Virus record (IMG/VR): IMGVR_UViG_3300028388_003908
Location: 1 to 64,000 of that record
Direction: 5' to 3' (one strand)
Source: a virus
Length of the DNA: 64,000 bases
In this document: positions 38,601 through 47,925 of the stretch, piece after piece
Layout of the letters: each line of letters opens with the position of its first letter
Numbering within the stretch: the first letter of the stretch is position 1
Notes under the pieces: generated by a model
The model's input: the letters and a program-made list of their open reading frames with translations, nothing else
What the model was told of the DNA's origin: nothing
The model's database searches: none
Program-made: the position numbers and the translations under genes

Positions 38601-38922
38601 GCTCGATCAGATTATTAAACGGATCGCTTGTACCTGTACCGCCTACAAACACAGGCATCCCTGCGATGTTGGCGATGAACGCGCTCATCTCAAACGTATT
38701 AGGTGCAAATGAGGGGTCGGACACGTCTCTAAAGACGGGCTCTGCTACATCTCTAGGGTCATGCACTAATACGCCAGAAGGCGCCCTTAAAAGGGGTCTC
38801 CGAGCGTCTTGAGACAGATTGAGTTCTGAGTCCAGAATAGGCAGACCAGCTTGATGAACAACCTGATCCCATGATCTGTGAGTAGCGCTCAGATTTCTAG
38901 ATACTGAAGTGAGGTATTTCAT
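35599..38922 (-). CDS. Tail-fibre/appendage protein, paralogue of the 1789-aa protein (1107 aa)
   Basis: Shares with the 25256 protein the N-terminal LDSELNLS, RTDFVFLEVW, RRVQVQYRIR, LGTVDGFVYAIP and DGLFSDQI blocks in the same order. Between them an extra ~110 residues (DTTPIGGNSVTLTEGVDF ...) form an inserted domain. The C-terminal two-thirds differ. The pair may make two fibre types or hetero-oligomers on one baseplate. Confidence 0.75.
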   Translation of the reverse strand: MKYLTSVSRNLSATHRSWDQVVHQAGLPILDSELNLSQDARRPLLRAPSGVLVHDPRDVAEPVFRDVSDPSFAPNTFEMSAFIANIAGMPVFVGGTGTSDPFNNLIELPAPSAPLGSAPDIKRTDFVFLEVWKAEVSPASPTRNQYLVDGSMSAGATFTIDTTPIGGNSVTLTEGVDFSIGLTNPETARLISDAINASAFGAVTVSAETRGTDRIFLQIEGDDGSAIITAPAGLVLQTSYTGTSGENKPSPLKIWFNGNTMSDSALWLDDDLVDPAVNRSTSRRVQVQYRIRTYAVDFDGATLLNGIDPKTQFFGFDNPGVYPQGGQSAPVVGYGFEQADGTNNELFDALGIREDHGLFYSGDGSQASAVDLGTVDGFVYAIPLFYVARRNNGAFSPTSGANNGPLTTHAGYVNNALTDNLSITVNAGVSDRPDGLFSDQISAFDVLDLRPSVTLRGIDLASERTRQFQLLLDNQIKTWMMDGSDLHDIAGGSGDQSTSPMVCDEIGRSTALGGEGDTSGRGNFIGQFDHVRRRFSSHPVIERLTFDLVGGLGAVEFPISGTSKFVNVMSDPTAWPNNPNNLHVSNGWYEGDQIQIDLTIADTSSTSKGWRDGSANTPIALTDVIPQGTKIIGAEAFHNVGHTGGIISQQVIFKSIEGLGTSQITLILDKNRTIHELSGVDSPVVGDAVVGDNAGATLMHVSLLVEYPASNGLSATPQENLTPDDTVYAPEGGLSNPLLVNDFSQIPPYIIGTYPMSFYRQGLREVCVEYVGGIDNGWYGNLAGVNDPTPQADPLLEGRTSLEDFWSYDQESVLIPYKVHYDPNNALLNPTVNLAGTATSVAIDLASSTFGETYTRIYFQVLLPTPQTLLDITFYSRDALPNYGTSGFQVSNYYRRRAPQSCGARSGLPSAPASLRLRILSAGERIEMFQYGPGSSRQGYPYATPYEQLGVNPAVTDYLSDDLLQGSLSASLTDFTVNTGALSLPSLVNMDTTLDLVLENPLKDVESRVVYTSVGSTYLPGVFAQSLASYVLHKNALSLLAEIREDSALYRKGEIVLVVFSRLSGVSGSVSVNPTSENQITLSDTDLRTSASVYRTQGRLTTGDTNA

Positions 38923-38937
38923 GTCTCAGACCTCACC

Positions 38938-39546
38938 TTAAAATGTTAAGCGCCATGTGATCGCTAGAGTAGCTCCACTCGGTTTATTGATCACAGGGAA
39001 AGGTAGATAGTTGACGAGCACGTCAAGCGAGGTAAGATCCGTTGATGTGTCTCTATCGGGAAAATTGTCTGCGGGCGCGTTGATCGCGCTCACGTTAATG
39101 GCAGAGACGATGCCCATCTCATTAAGCGCGCCTACAGCCTCTCCGCTTTCAAAGACGGTCGTGAAATCGAGCACGTTGGTAGGTACAGCGCTGATCGCAC
39201 CTGTGCTGTCTCTAAACACGGTTGAAGCGAATTCTTTACGGGTTAGCTCGGTGTTGAGCTTACGTTGTCGGGCGTCTGGACTATCAGGAGAGGATGAAGA
39301 ACCACTAGCGCCCGTACCTACAGCTAAGACGTTAGGTGCTCTAGTTAATCCTGAGAATAACATGGCAGCCAAGATACCACCATCTAGCGTGTAAATGTTA
39401 TTACGCTCTAGGACATTCCTCGTCTCTCCGTTCTCTGTGAGCGTAGCGCTCACCGCACCTTTCACTTGGATTACGCTCTCTTGAAAACCGAAACCCAAGC
39501 TAGACAGCATGGTGTTTGGTTGATTAATGCGATCCTTTGCGCTCAT
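38938..39546 (-). CDS. Virion protein, fibre-connector type (202 aa)
   Basis: Contains LAVGTGASGSSSSPDSPDAR followed by LNTELTRKEF, a combination I associate with phage tail/appendage proteins of similar size that set up a two-layer beta fold. No membrane or catalytic motif. It sits between wedge and fibre genes, as expected for a connector. Confidence 0.65.
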   Translation of the reverse strand: MSAKDRINQPNTMLSSLGFGFQESVIQVKGAVSATLTENGETRNVLERNNIYTLDGGILAAMLFSGLTRAPNVLAVGTGASGSSSSPDSPDARQRKLNTELTRKEFASTVFRDSTGAISAVPTNVLDFTTVFESGEAVGALNEMGIVSAINVSAINAPADNFPDRDTSTDLTSLDVLVNYLPFPVINKPSGATLAITWRLTF

Positions 39547-39556
39547 GTTTTCCTCC

Positions 39557-42277
39557 TTAGGGGATAAGATATATGCTTACCTGCTCTGTCTCTGACGATG
39601 GATTTAATATAGATGGTCCATTTAAGATTGACGCATCGTAGACGGTACCTCCATTGTCTCCTCCACAGATGAAGTAGCTATGAAAGACCTGCTCGATCAT
39701 CGGGTTCGTGTTGTGAGCGATGGCGCTAATCTCGTTTAACGGATTATACGGTACATCTCTTATAGGACTAGCTGACTCCGTATATGAATCACCCGAGAAG
39801 GCGATCTCTGTCCATGTGTCCTCTGCGAACACAAGCTCCCCATCTGACCCCCTGCTCTCCGTGAAAACGGAGCCTGTATATCTGCGCGCTTCGTCCGGGG
39901 AAGCATCTGTTAAAGGTCTACCTTCCGGATTGGACATATAATCATCAATCGAGGGTACATCTTCATAAGGCGCAAAGGCTTTGTTGACGAAAGGTATCTG
40001 ACCTTCCGCGTATTCCTCATTACGAAACCACTCCTCAGATGACGTGAAAGGCTTTGTTGATAGGGCGGTTATCTCTAGCTCAACATCATCAGAAGGAGGG
40101 TCGGATATGATGATATAACCACCCGAAATCGCGTAAGAGTAGTAGGTTGAATTCGAGATGATTGAGATGATTCTTTCAGGATAAAAACCTAGATCAGCGA
40201 TATTGATCCTGCCGTCCTTAACGGTTGCGCTCACCACCGCAGGCTTGTAGACCTTTGAAGGATTGATTGAGACGCTAAGCGAGGATTTATTGAGCAAAAA
40301 TCCTGAACCTAGAACGCTCTTGGTATTGAGCGTGTCTGTCTTGAGCAGGGATGTTGAGATCTCTCTCCTCTCGTAAACACCTACCTCAACCTTAGAGGCT
40401 CGATTTAAGACCTGAGGGTGACCTAGAATCGTGTTAGAGGATCTAGCTTCCACACGCCCTCTGCCTGCGTAGCTGTCCTTTAAGCGATCATAGCGGTGAG
40501 CGTTGAGCTTAAATCCTGTATGGTTGAGCGCGCTAAATGTCGTGTTCTGATCAAATCCAAAAGGATAAGAGACCCGCAACACGTCCCCTGGCGATACGAT
40601 AGACGAGCGCGCCCCTGCACCGTCTATAAGATATGCGCTCAAGCCGGATCTGACATGAGGTGTAGGTAGATCATACCATCTTAGGATTAAGGAAGATCCT
40701 TCGGGCACAAGATCTGTAGCCTCTGTGTCGTTAATGTAGAGACGCAGTAAGTCCCCTAACACCGAAGCGTTAAATGATCTCTTTAAAATCGTAGGAAAAT
40801 CCGCAGGGGTAATGGGGTCTTCCACGTTGTTGATCGTATCCATTACCCAAGAATAATCTCGATACCTGCGCGCTCTAGTACGATAAGACAGATCGGAATC
40901 CGTGACAATCTTCAGACCATCGGTCACGGATTTTGTGTCAAGAGAAAAGACGACAGCTTCTAGTAAGATTGCCCCTAGATTGCAGGTAATCCCGTCTGTG
41001 TTGAGATAATCAGGTGCTCTCATTCTGCGCGCAAAATAACACACCCCATCTACTAGAACAGGCTCGCCATCCTGCACCTCAAGCCAAGCAAGCTCCTCAA
41101 CCCAACCGTCTGCTAAGAGCACGTCAGGAAGTTCAAGCAAGCCTCCCGACACCGTGTATGAAGCGCTAAAGGTCAGCGTCTCTCCGCTAAGACGATTTTT
41201 TATCCTAGGGAGTGTGATCTCGTAGGTGCCGTCTGCAAGCGTGATCTCTGATCTCGATAGGATTCTATGCTTTGAGCGCGTTGTGCTTGTCTCGTTATCT
41301 TGTAGATAAAGCGTGTCAGGCGTGTTGAAAATCGTAGACCAGGTGCGTAGTTCGCGCTGAGCGACATACCCTAGAATCTCGTTTTCATAGGTGCCCTCAC
41401 GCGCTGTTCTCATGTCTTCCTGATATGAAGACCCGAGCGATAATGTCAGAGACAAGACCGGCTCGTCCATATTCTCTCTTGTGACATTTGTCACGTTTGA
41501 AAGCGCAACATGGGCTGGTTTGGTAGCTTTTAATCCTCGCTCAATATCTTGTTGTAGCGATACGAGAGAGGGCGCTACGCCCGAGATAATCTCATGGGTG
41601 TGTAAGACACCATCTTGATCATAAGCGGGCTGAATTTGCCCGTCATAGATCTCATGGTAATGTAGGTCTTGACCCCATGTAGATCCGATAGGTCCGCCGG
41701 TGTTCTCAAGACCTTCACCTTTAATACGTAGGAGGTGACGGTGACCGTCTATGAGCACATCATCTACAAGAGGGGTTGTGGTCTGAGTGTAAGACGAGAG
41801 CGCGATATTAAACGAGTGCTCTGAGGTCTGCTCTATCGAGGATTTGATCTCAGCGCCCGCAAAGCCTTGCACCATCTCTGTGATTGATTCAAGACTAGAA
41901 CCCTTGTTAAGCGCCTCTAAAACCGCGTTTACGCGCTTGAGTAGCGTCTCCGTGTCTGAGTAGGACAACTGCTCATCTGCGCGGAATAAGACGGACAGGA
42001 TCTTCAGATTTAAAAACTCAACCCGCACGTTATTGAGCGCGTTATCGTCTGAGAGATCGGATATGTCGATCATCAGCTCAGAGATCAACTGAGCGCATTT
42101 TTCATAGATGATACGGTGCAGAGAGCCGTACTGATCCGACAAGTAATTAGAGGCTGTGGCGCTGGCAAGAGAGAGCGCGATGCCTTCGCCTAATAGATCT
42201 ATGAGCAGACGTGTGTTGGCGGACCGATTTAGGAGAGGATCTTTTCCTTGTCTCGGGTCGTTAAGGAAAATCGACAT
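39557..42277 (-). CDS. Baseplate wedge-associated protein (906 aa)
   Basis: A helical N-terminal ~150 residues (DLLGEGIALSLASATASNYL ...) is followed by His-rich loops (DGHRHLLRIKG, LHYHEIYDG) and many beta segments. Position directly after the gpJ/gp6-like gene, with one-base overlap, suggests a wedge protein comparable to T4 gp7 or gpI/H, without detectable motif identity. Includes a 10-bp inverted repeat at 40897-40932. Confidence 0.65.
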   Translation of the reverse strand: MSIFLNDPRQGKDPLLNRSANTRLLIDLLGEGIALSLASATASNYLSDQYGSLHRIIYEKCAQLISELMIDISDLSDDNALNNVRVEFLNLKILSVLFRADEQLSYSDTETLLKRVNAVLEALNKGSSLESITEMVQGFAGAEIKSSIEQTSEHSFNIALSSYTQTTTPLVDDVLIDGHRHLLRIKGEGLENTGGPIGSTWGQDLHYHEIYDGQIQPAYDQDGVLHTHEIISGVAPSLVSLQQDIERGLKATKPAHVALSNVTNVTRENMDEPVLSLTLSLGSSYQEDMRTAREGTYENEILGYVAQRELRTWSTIFNTPDTLYLQDNETSTTRSKHRILSRSEITLADGTYEITLPRIKNRLSGETLTFSASYTVSGGLLELPDVLLADGWVEELAWLEVQDGEPVLVDGVCYFARRMRAPDYLNTDGITCNLGAILLEAVVFSLDTKSVTDGLKIVTDSDLSYRTRARRYRDYSWVMDTINNVEDPITPADFPTILKRSFNASVLGDLLRLYINDTEATDLVPEGSSLILRWYDLPTPHVRSGLSAYLIDGAGARSSIVSPGDVLRVSYPFGFDQNTTFSALNHTGFKLNAHRYDRLKDSYAGRGRVEARSSNTILGHPQVLNRASKVEVGVYERREISTSLLKTDTLNTKSVLGSGFLLNKSSLSVSINPSKVYKPAVVSATVKDGRINIADLGFYPERIISIISNSTYYSYAISGGYIIISDPPSDDVELEITALSTKPFTSSEEWFRNEEYAEGQIPFVNKAFAPYEDVPSIDDYMSNPEGRPLTDASPDEARRYTGSVFTESRGSDGELVFAEDTWTEIAFSGDSYTESASPIRDVPYNPLNEISAIAHNTNPMIEQVFHSYFICGGDNGGTVYDASILNGPSILNPSSETEQVSIYLIP
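40897..40932. repeat. 10-bp inverted repeat in wedge gene
   Basis: AATCCGTGAC (40897-40906) is complementary to GTCACGGATT (40923-40932) with a 16-base loop, inside coding sequence. Confidence 0.6.
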
Positions 42278-45200
42278 TATCTGCTCTCCTCATAGGTGAA
42301 GCTGATCTCTCCTGTCGTGAAGTAGGAGAGCTTATTGATCGAGATGTTTGACACATATCCAGCGGGCGCGCCTGTGCGGTAATTGACCTTGCAGACGTGA
42401 TTTGTCGGGTGATCTCCGACAGGCAAAGCGAGCAGGATTTTGTGAGATGTGTCAGCGATCTCAACATACGAACCGTCAACGTAAGCGCTCAGATTCTGCG
42501 CCCCGATAAACGAGATGGATGCTTTCTTCCAATTAGCGTTGAAAGGTCTCAGAGTGCTTGAGATCACGTCTAAGGTCTCACCGTCTAGCGTAGCGGTTGC
42601 ACCGACACCACCACCATCTACAACCCTATGCTTGAGCGTGTTTACAGAGCACCACACCAAGACCTTATCGTTGGAAAGCTCAGAGATCTGGACAAATCCA
42701 CCGATCTCATTTGAGGACACATCTTCCCTCAAAATGAGGGTGTTTCTAGCTAACGCCATCTCCGTCAACGGCACGTCAACGTAAGCGACACCTTCTATAT
42801 TATCAAGCGTTCTCAAAACGTCTGAAACGTAGAGGTCTCCTCCGATGGAGTATGAGTTGAGAAGATTAGAGATCTCACCCTTGACTAAGGTGTCTACGGT
42901 AGATGAATTCGCGCCTCTTCTGAGCGCGATGACGCCCTTCACATTAACGGGTGCGGATGTGATCTGCTTAGTGATCACATCCGCGGTTAAATGCTTTGTT
43001 GTGTCTAGTCTGCTCTGTACCTCAGAGACAATCTGATTGGTGGTGTAGGTGATGGTGACGTTCTCACGGTGACGATAAGAGATCAGGATTGTTTGTCCAT
43101 CTGCAATCGCGCTAGACGTGCTACGCTTGAGGTATGTCTCCCCTAGATCCCCTCTCTCTAGCGTGTAATCGGGCGCGCTTGAGTAAGGGTTCTCATAGGT
43201 GATCAGCTTATCTTGGTCCGTCACAACCACGGAGAGCAGATCAACGCCTAGATTGTTTAACTGCTCAGGGTAAGAGCCTAGGACAACGTGAGATTCGTCC
43301 GTCACGGATAGGATTTGACCTCTACCTTCAGAGGGTAGAATGACGTGATCACTAGCTTGAGTAGATCCGCCGAGATAGATAGGGTCCTCGTCTGAGATGA
43401 AATCATAATTCGTAATCGTACCGCTCTCGCTTGAGACAACAGACAAGACAGATAAGACCGGCTGTCTTCTCAGCGTGATTTTATCTGAGATAGCGTCTCT
43501 CCAATCGCCTAGGATAATGTCGGTAATACGGTACGAGGTCGTCTGTATGTCAGCGTCTAATACGAGAACTCTGCCGTCTTCCTCTAGCGTGTAACCTGTA
43601 AGATCAAAGCTCTCTCCTGTGGTCTGATTTCTCAACCCGAGATTAAGATCTGATCTGTCAATCATTTCAAAGATGAGATTACCACTCTCTAGTACAAAAC
43701 GATAAACGCCCTCACCTGAGATCGGTAGGAATCTATCCGAGAATCTCTCTTGATAAGAGGGAGCGTACACGTCTGTAACCACAGCCGTTGAGAGTCCTTT
43801 GACCCATACGTCAACCTTACCGCCTAGTCCGAGATCGCGCTCCATGTACTCGTCACCTGCGCCCACCGCAAAGCTATCGAGCACCCCTGCGGATTCTCTT
43901 GAGATGCGCTCGTATCCGGATCTAGTGCCTGTGTCAACAGACGTGAACGCGCTCACAGCCCTTGACGCTAGGTCGATATTTGATTCTGCGCTCTGACCCC
44001 CGAACAACGGGGATTCATTCACGACCTTTAAGCCTCTTGGCGCCCCCGCTAGAATCTGTCCGCTCGTAAGATTACCTGAGACACCAACCTCCTCTGCGAC
44101 AACGGGACAGGCGACTGACCATCTCTTCTTAACGGGGTTGTAGTAAGACGCTAGATTCTCAAATAAGATCTCTACCTCTTCTGTGGTCTTGAAGCTCAAA
44201 CCCGCACCTGTGAGCACCGTACCTCTCGGAACGGAGAGCGTTCTTGTGGGCGTAGTGGTCGTATAGAAGACGACCTCTCCTCTAGCTGGCACACCGCTAG
44301 AGCGATAGATACCCATATTAGACGCGAGACGATCAAAGCACTGATTTATGGTCGCTTGAATATCCGAATCCGAGACAAGATAGAGAGCTTGTCCGAGCGC
44401 TCTCTTGTAAGAGGACTGAACGACAGGCACCGATGAGCCTGTAGCGAATGGGTCATCAATCTGCAAGAGACCTTGAAACGTAGCGCTACGGTAGCAGAAA
44501 TCGAGCATAAAGCGGGCGCGCTCAAGCTCTGTCACGAAGGGGTCTATGATCACATCCCTAAAGACGGAGCCTGCGTGTACGGAGACCTCAGGCTGATAAG
44601 TCAAGACGTGACGTATCATGCTCTCAGTCATCTCTCTACGTCCAACAACGGGCAGAGATAGATTTGTGCTAAACACATCAGAAGGCTTGCCGGCGACCTC
44701 GTAAGAATAGGAGGATTCAATCTCCTCACCATCTGCTCCGAGCGAGATCGCCTTGATGACATAATAGAGAGGTAGAGATGGATCTAAGGTTCTGAATTCT
44801 CCGATTCTAACCGTAGGAGGTGTCGAGTTCTCCTGCGCTAGTCTATCGTGTCTAAAAGAGACCGTGCGCTTAATCTCAACAGAGGAGACCGTGCTGTTTA
44901 TCCTAAGACGTGTGGTAGCTTCAGGTATCTCAAGGGTGTCCGACAAGACCGTACTGAGTTCAGCACTCGTTGAGGATTGAGTGAGCGTAAGATTCGCATA
45001 AAGAGGGTCTGCGCTCTCGGTCGTTGTGTTGATCTCTAGAGAGCCTAGATCGGATAACGACTCTTCCGAGCTCCCGTAGGACAAGGGGTCGATAGGTAGA
45101 TAGTTAATCCTACGATAACCGAACGTACCTCCACCGCTCACTGAGGATGCGTAGATGTGATAATAACTAGCCTCGCCATTGTCCGTAAAAGAGATCTGAA

Positions 45201-45546
45201 CAGAGCGCGCCTCTCTCTTAACTCTAATCTCTGTAGGTGGATTGGGCGCTAAGGAATCGCTCTCCGATGAGAGCAGGATATTGACCGTCTTTTGGGTGGT
45301 GTCGGTGATGAAGGTGAACGTGTTGAGTCCTACGCTCAGATCAAAGCCATCGGGCTCTTGTGTCGGGTTCGGAAACGAGAAGCTACCGTCATCAAGCAAG
45401 GTTACCGAGTACACAACCCCCTCGTATCTGACGGATAAGGAGGCTTCATCGGTCATGCCATAGATGAACACGCTCAGTAAGGAGGTTGAATACTGATCAC
45501 CGTTAGACGCTTCTGTGCCGTCAGGTTTGTAAATGCTAATGCTCAT
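42277..45546 (-). CDS. Baseplate J/gp6-like wedge protein (1089 aa)
   Basis: Residues 1-105 form an Ig-like domain and ~105-280 a fibronectin-III-like part (PPTEIRVKREARSVQISFTD). The gpJ core follows: VFRDVIIDPF, SVPRGTVLTGAGLSF, VAEEVGVSGNLTSGQILA and RESAGVLDSFAVGAGDEYME, the order of baseplate J/gp47-type proteins. These form the inner baseplate ring around the hub. It overlaps the gp25-like gene by four bases and carries a perfect 12-bp inverted repeat (42953-42984). Start ATG 45546. Confidence 0.82.
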   Translation of the reverse strand: MSISIYKPDGTEASNGDQYSTSLLSVFIYGMTDEASLSVRYEGVVYSVTLLDDGSFSFPNPTQEPDGFDLSVGLNTFTFITDTTQKTVNILLSSESDSLAPNPPTEIRVKREARSVQISFTDNGEASYYHIYASSVSGGGTFGYRRINYLPIDPLSYGSSEESLSDLGSLEINTTTESADPLYANLTLTQSSTSAELSTVLSDTLEIPEATTRLRINSTVSSVEIKRTVSFRHDRLAQENSTPPTVRIGEFRTLDPSLPLYYVIKAISLGADGEEIESSYSYEVAGKPSDVFSTNLSLPVVGRREMTESMIRHVLTYQPEVSVHAGSVFRDVIIDPFVTELERARFMLDFCYRSATFQGLLQIDDPFATGSSVPVVQSSYKRALGQALYLVSDSDIQATINQCFDRLASNMGIYRSSGVPARGEVVFYTTTTPTRTLSVPRGTVLTGAGLSFKTTEEVEILFENLASYYNPVKKRWSVACPVVAEEVGVSGNLTSGQILAGAPRGLKVVNESPLFGGQSAESNIDLASRAVSAFTSVDTGTRSGYERISRESAGVLDSFAVGAGDEYMERDLGLGGKVDVWVKGLSTAVVTDVYAPSYQERFSDRFLPISGEGVYRFVLESGNLIFEMIDRSDLNLGLRNQTTGESFDLTGYTLEEDGRVLVLDADIQTTSYRITDIILGDWRDAISDKITLRRQPVLSVLSVVSSESGTITNYDFISDEDPIYLGGSTQASDHVILPSEGRGQILSVTDESHVVLGSYPEQLNNLGVDLLSVVVTDQDKLITYENPYSSAPDYTLERGDLGETYLKRSTSSAIADGQTILISYRHRENVTITYTTNQIVSEVQSRLDTTKHLTADVITKQITSAPVNVKGVIALRRGANSSTVDTLVKGEISNLLNSYSIGGDLYVSDVLRTLDNIEGVAYVDVPLTEMALARNTLILREDVSSNEIGGFVQISELSNDKVLVWCSVNTLKHRVVDGGGVGATATLDGETLDVISSTLRPFNANWKKASISFIGAQNLSAYVDGSYVEIADTSHKILLALPVGDHPTNHVCKVNYRTGAPAGYVSNISINKLSYFTTGEISFTYEESR
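42953..42984. repeat. Perfect 12-bp inverted repeat in wedge gene
   Basis: GCGGATGTGATC (42953-42964) is complementary to 42973-42984 with an 8-base loop, inside the J-like coding region. No T-tract. Confidence 0.75.
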
Positions 45547-46565
45547 GTCAGGTTACCTTCTAATGGGATGCTTCCGGGTACGGCAAAGATGAGATTGACG
45601 CTAACCCTCTCAAGGGATGCGCTTCTGACTGATATTGTGCAGAGCAGAGAGGTACCGTTCTCGTCTGTCTCTGTGATCTCTATGGATTCTACTTGGGAGA
45701 TGCGCTCTTTAGAGCTCACGTCCTGTAAGAGCGCTTGACTGCTCTGTACGTCAATCATCTTGTCGAGACATTCCCTTACGTATTGTCTCAGTAGTTGCTT
45801 ATTTGCAGAATTGCTTTTAGCCCCGACAAGATTCAGCGCGTTCGACCCGTACCAATCGTAGAAAGGATTAGATCCTCGCTCCGTGAGCACCGCTTTAGCG
45901 ATCATCTGATAGAGCAAATCATGATCTCTAATGGTCGTGATCGCACCATCTGAAGATATTTCTAGGTCATTCTCAATGCCCGTAGAACCGCATCTCCTAC
46001 AATAGCGCTTATCCGTGAGATAAGACACCTCTAGCAATCCTTCGGGATCGAGCGTCTGCTTGAACTTAACGATATTCCGATCTACGTCTTTAACAAGAGA
46101 CCAACCGGGCGCGATCCTTCTTTGCACGGAGGATGCTTGGTTTTCGGGGAAGCCCAAGGACGCAGACATAGCCTCACCCCCAATACTAAAAGCCTCTGAA
46201 TCGCTGTAAAAAGAGAGCGTACCGCTAAGATCTTCTGTGATGACCGAGACGATCTGTACTCTAGTCCTCAGATAATCGGAAAGCTCTTTGGCGCTGTACG
46301 TCTTAGAGGGCGGTATGCTGATCTCTAGTCCGTTGACGCTTAGAGTGTTTTTGCCCGTCTTAAATCGGTAAGGACCCCTCTTGAAAGCTGTTATTCTGTG
46401 GGAGGATCTCAGTCCCTCCATAGGTAAATCTACCCCATCTCTTCTCACGGTCATTTGACCTGAAGGAGGGGATAAGGGATAGATGTATCTACCTTGCGTG
46501 AGCGTAGCTCGCTCCCCTCTTATATAATGGGAGCAGGCGTGTGCAATCTTCGCGTCTTTACTCAT
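45543..46565 (-). CDS. gp25-like baseplate wedge protein with N-terminal extension (340 aa)
   Basis: The C-terminal half has the gpW/gp25 pattern: a beta strand, then DHDLLYQMIAKAVLTERGSN, FYDWYGSNAL and a helical YVRECLDKM. The gp25 family closes the baseplate ring and touches the sheath. The N-terminal ~190 residues are an extra beta region, and a CRRCG motif near 190 may bind metal. Its ribosome-binding site lies inside a 14-bp hairpin (46567-46602). Confidence 0.7.
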   Translation of the reverse strand: MSKDAKIAHACSHYIRGERATLTQGRYIYPLSPPSGQMTVRRDGVDLPMEGLRSSHRITAFKRGPYRFKTGKNTLSVNGLEISIPPSKTYSAKELSDYLRTRVQIVSVITEDLSGTLSFYSDSEAFSIGGEAMSASLGFPENQASSVQRRIAPGWSLVKDVDRNIVKFKQTLDPEGLLEVSYLTDKRYCRRCGSTGIENDLEISSDGAITTIRDHDLLYQMIAKAVLTERGSNPFYDWYGSNALNLVGAKSNSANKQLLRQYVRECLDKMIDVQSSQALLQDVSSKERISQVESIEITETDENGTSLLCTISVRSASLERVSVNLIFAVPGSIPLEGNLT

Positions 46566-46566
46566 A

Positions 46567-46602
46567 TTATCTCGCTCCTTGTTTAGAGAAGGAGCGAGAT
46601 AA
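46567..46602 (-). promoter_or_regulatory. Hairpin hiding the gp25-like gene's ribosome-binding site
   Basis: TTATCTCGCTCCTT (46567-46580) pairs perfectly with 46589-46602 across an 8-base loop. On the minus strand, the AAGGAG that serves the ATG at 46565 is fully inside the stem. Translation would need the hairpin opened, for example by ribosomes ending the 413-aa gene just upstream, or the stem could be an RNase processing site. A T-tract is absent on the minus strand. Confidence 0.7.
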
Positions 46603-46607
46603 AGGAC

Positions 46608-47849
46608 TTAGCGGTCCCAGTTAACGGAGCGAGGCACCTCTAGCTTCTGACGTAGCTTCTCAAGCTCAACCTTGTCGGAGAGCTTGCTGAGATTGTCGAT
46701 ACAATCACCAACAAGACCAGTCTCTACGCCAGCGGTCATCTTCACAAGAACCTTCAAGAGTTCTGCATAGGCAGTCTCAATATATCTCTCCATGAGATTG
46801 GCTAAGCTCTCTGTGGCGATGCTGTTAAAGGCCTTCGCGGTCCCGTCAGGATCTTGTGATCTCACCCTAGACTCATTGAGCATCTTACGAACAACTTCGC
46901 CCGTCACTACTTCGTCAGGTCCGCTCATATCCCTCTTCATATACTCAATCGTCTTCTTGATTGATTCATAACGAGAGCTACCTTTAAGGAACTTCTTGGT
47001 GTAAGGAATGACCAGAGCGAGAGCTAGTAGATCATTACGGGTGCCGATTGAGTACTTAGAGGTGGTGGCGAACACTGAACAAGATCTGGCAGCCGAGACA
47101 AAAGAGCGCGCCCCATCTGCCCCGCGAATACGGAGGGCGCTCTGAGAATGCTTAACGATCTCTCGGGTCGCCTCAGGTGAATCAATGAGAGTTAGGATAG
47201 CTTCTCTCATCTTCTCAGATGGACGCGCTGAAAGGATCGTGTCCCCATCAAAAGCCTCTATCTCCTCAGGAGCTTGCATATCAAGTCCCATGTCTCTCTC
47301 AAGACGATAGCGATTTTTCTGAACACGGATAGCGTCAATCATATCGTTTCTCATGGTGGCTGCCACGAGATTGGCTGCGTCTGTCTTAGCCTTCTCTAGG
47401 GTAGTGATACCTCTCTCCCAAGAAGCGCTGTAGATGACCATATCGAGAACCATCTTAGTGTAAGACTCTTCAAGAGCATCTACACCAAAAGAGTTCACAT
47501 AAGAGTTATAACTCTTCTCTAGAGAAGTCTCTACCGCCTTCTCAATCTGCTTGAGATTGGCGGCAGCCTGCATACGGTTCAGATTCATAGAACCCATCAG
47601 CGTTTGAACCGCGTATCTCTCAGGATTTTTACGAACATCCTCCTTTGAGTATTCCCCGCCAGAACCCGCTACAAATTGTTGTGCAAGCATAGGTCCGATA
47701 GCCTTGAGCGACTGCGCGTCAACGGCCATCTTAACGAGAGCGTAGGCAGCCTTTATTCTCTCTGTTCGGGTACCGAAAGAAGCGAATCTTGAGTCGTTCT
47801 TTAGTAGCGCAACAGCCACTCTATAGTGCTTTAGAAATCTCTTACTCAT
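46608..47849 (-). CDS. Protein of unknown function at head of wedge operon (413 aa)
   Basis: Almost wholly helical and basic, starting SKRFLKHYRVAVALLKND. One stretch (LVAATMRNDMIDAIRVQKNRYRLERDM; shown in part: RNDMIDAIRVQKNRYRL) recalls sigma-factor region 2, but no full sigma layout is visible. It could equally be a scaffold or tail-assembly protein. It is the first gene of the minus-strand operon and is divergent from the sigma-like gene at 48057. GGAG lies 10 bases before ATG. Confidence 0.55.
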   Translation of the reverse strand: MSKRFLKHYRVAVALLKNDSRFASFGTRTERIKAAYALVKMAVDAQSLKAIGPMLAQQFVAGSGGEYSKEDVRKNPERYAVQTLMGSMNLNRMQAAANLKQIEKAVETSLEKSYNSYVNSFGVDALEESYTKMVLDMVIYSASWERGITTLEKAKTDAANLVAATMRNDMIDAIRVQKNRYRLERDMGLDMQAPEEIEAFDGDTILSARPSEKMREAILTLIDSPEATREIVKHSQSALRIRGADGARSFVSAARSCSVFATTSKYSIGTRNDLLALALVIPYTKKFLKGSSRYESIKKTIEYMKRDMSGPDEVVTGEVVRKMLNESRVRSQDPDGTAKAFNSIATESLANLMERYIETAYAELLKVLVKMTAGVETGLVGDCIDNLSKLSDKVELEKLRQKLEVPRSVNWDR

Positions 47850-47925
47850 AACGTGTTATCTCCACAGAGGTTGTATGTGTCTACATCAACTCGCACATAA
47901 AACGATTATCGAGACGAGAAAGCCC

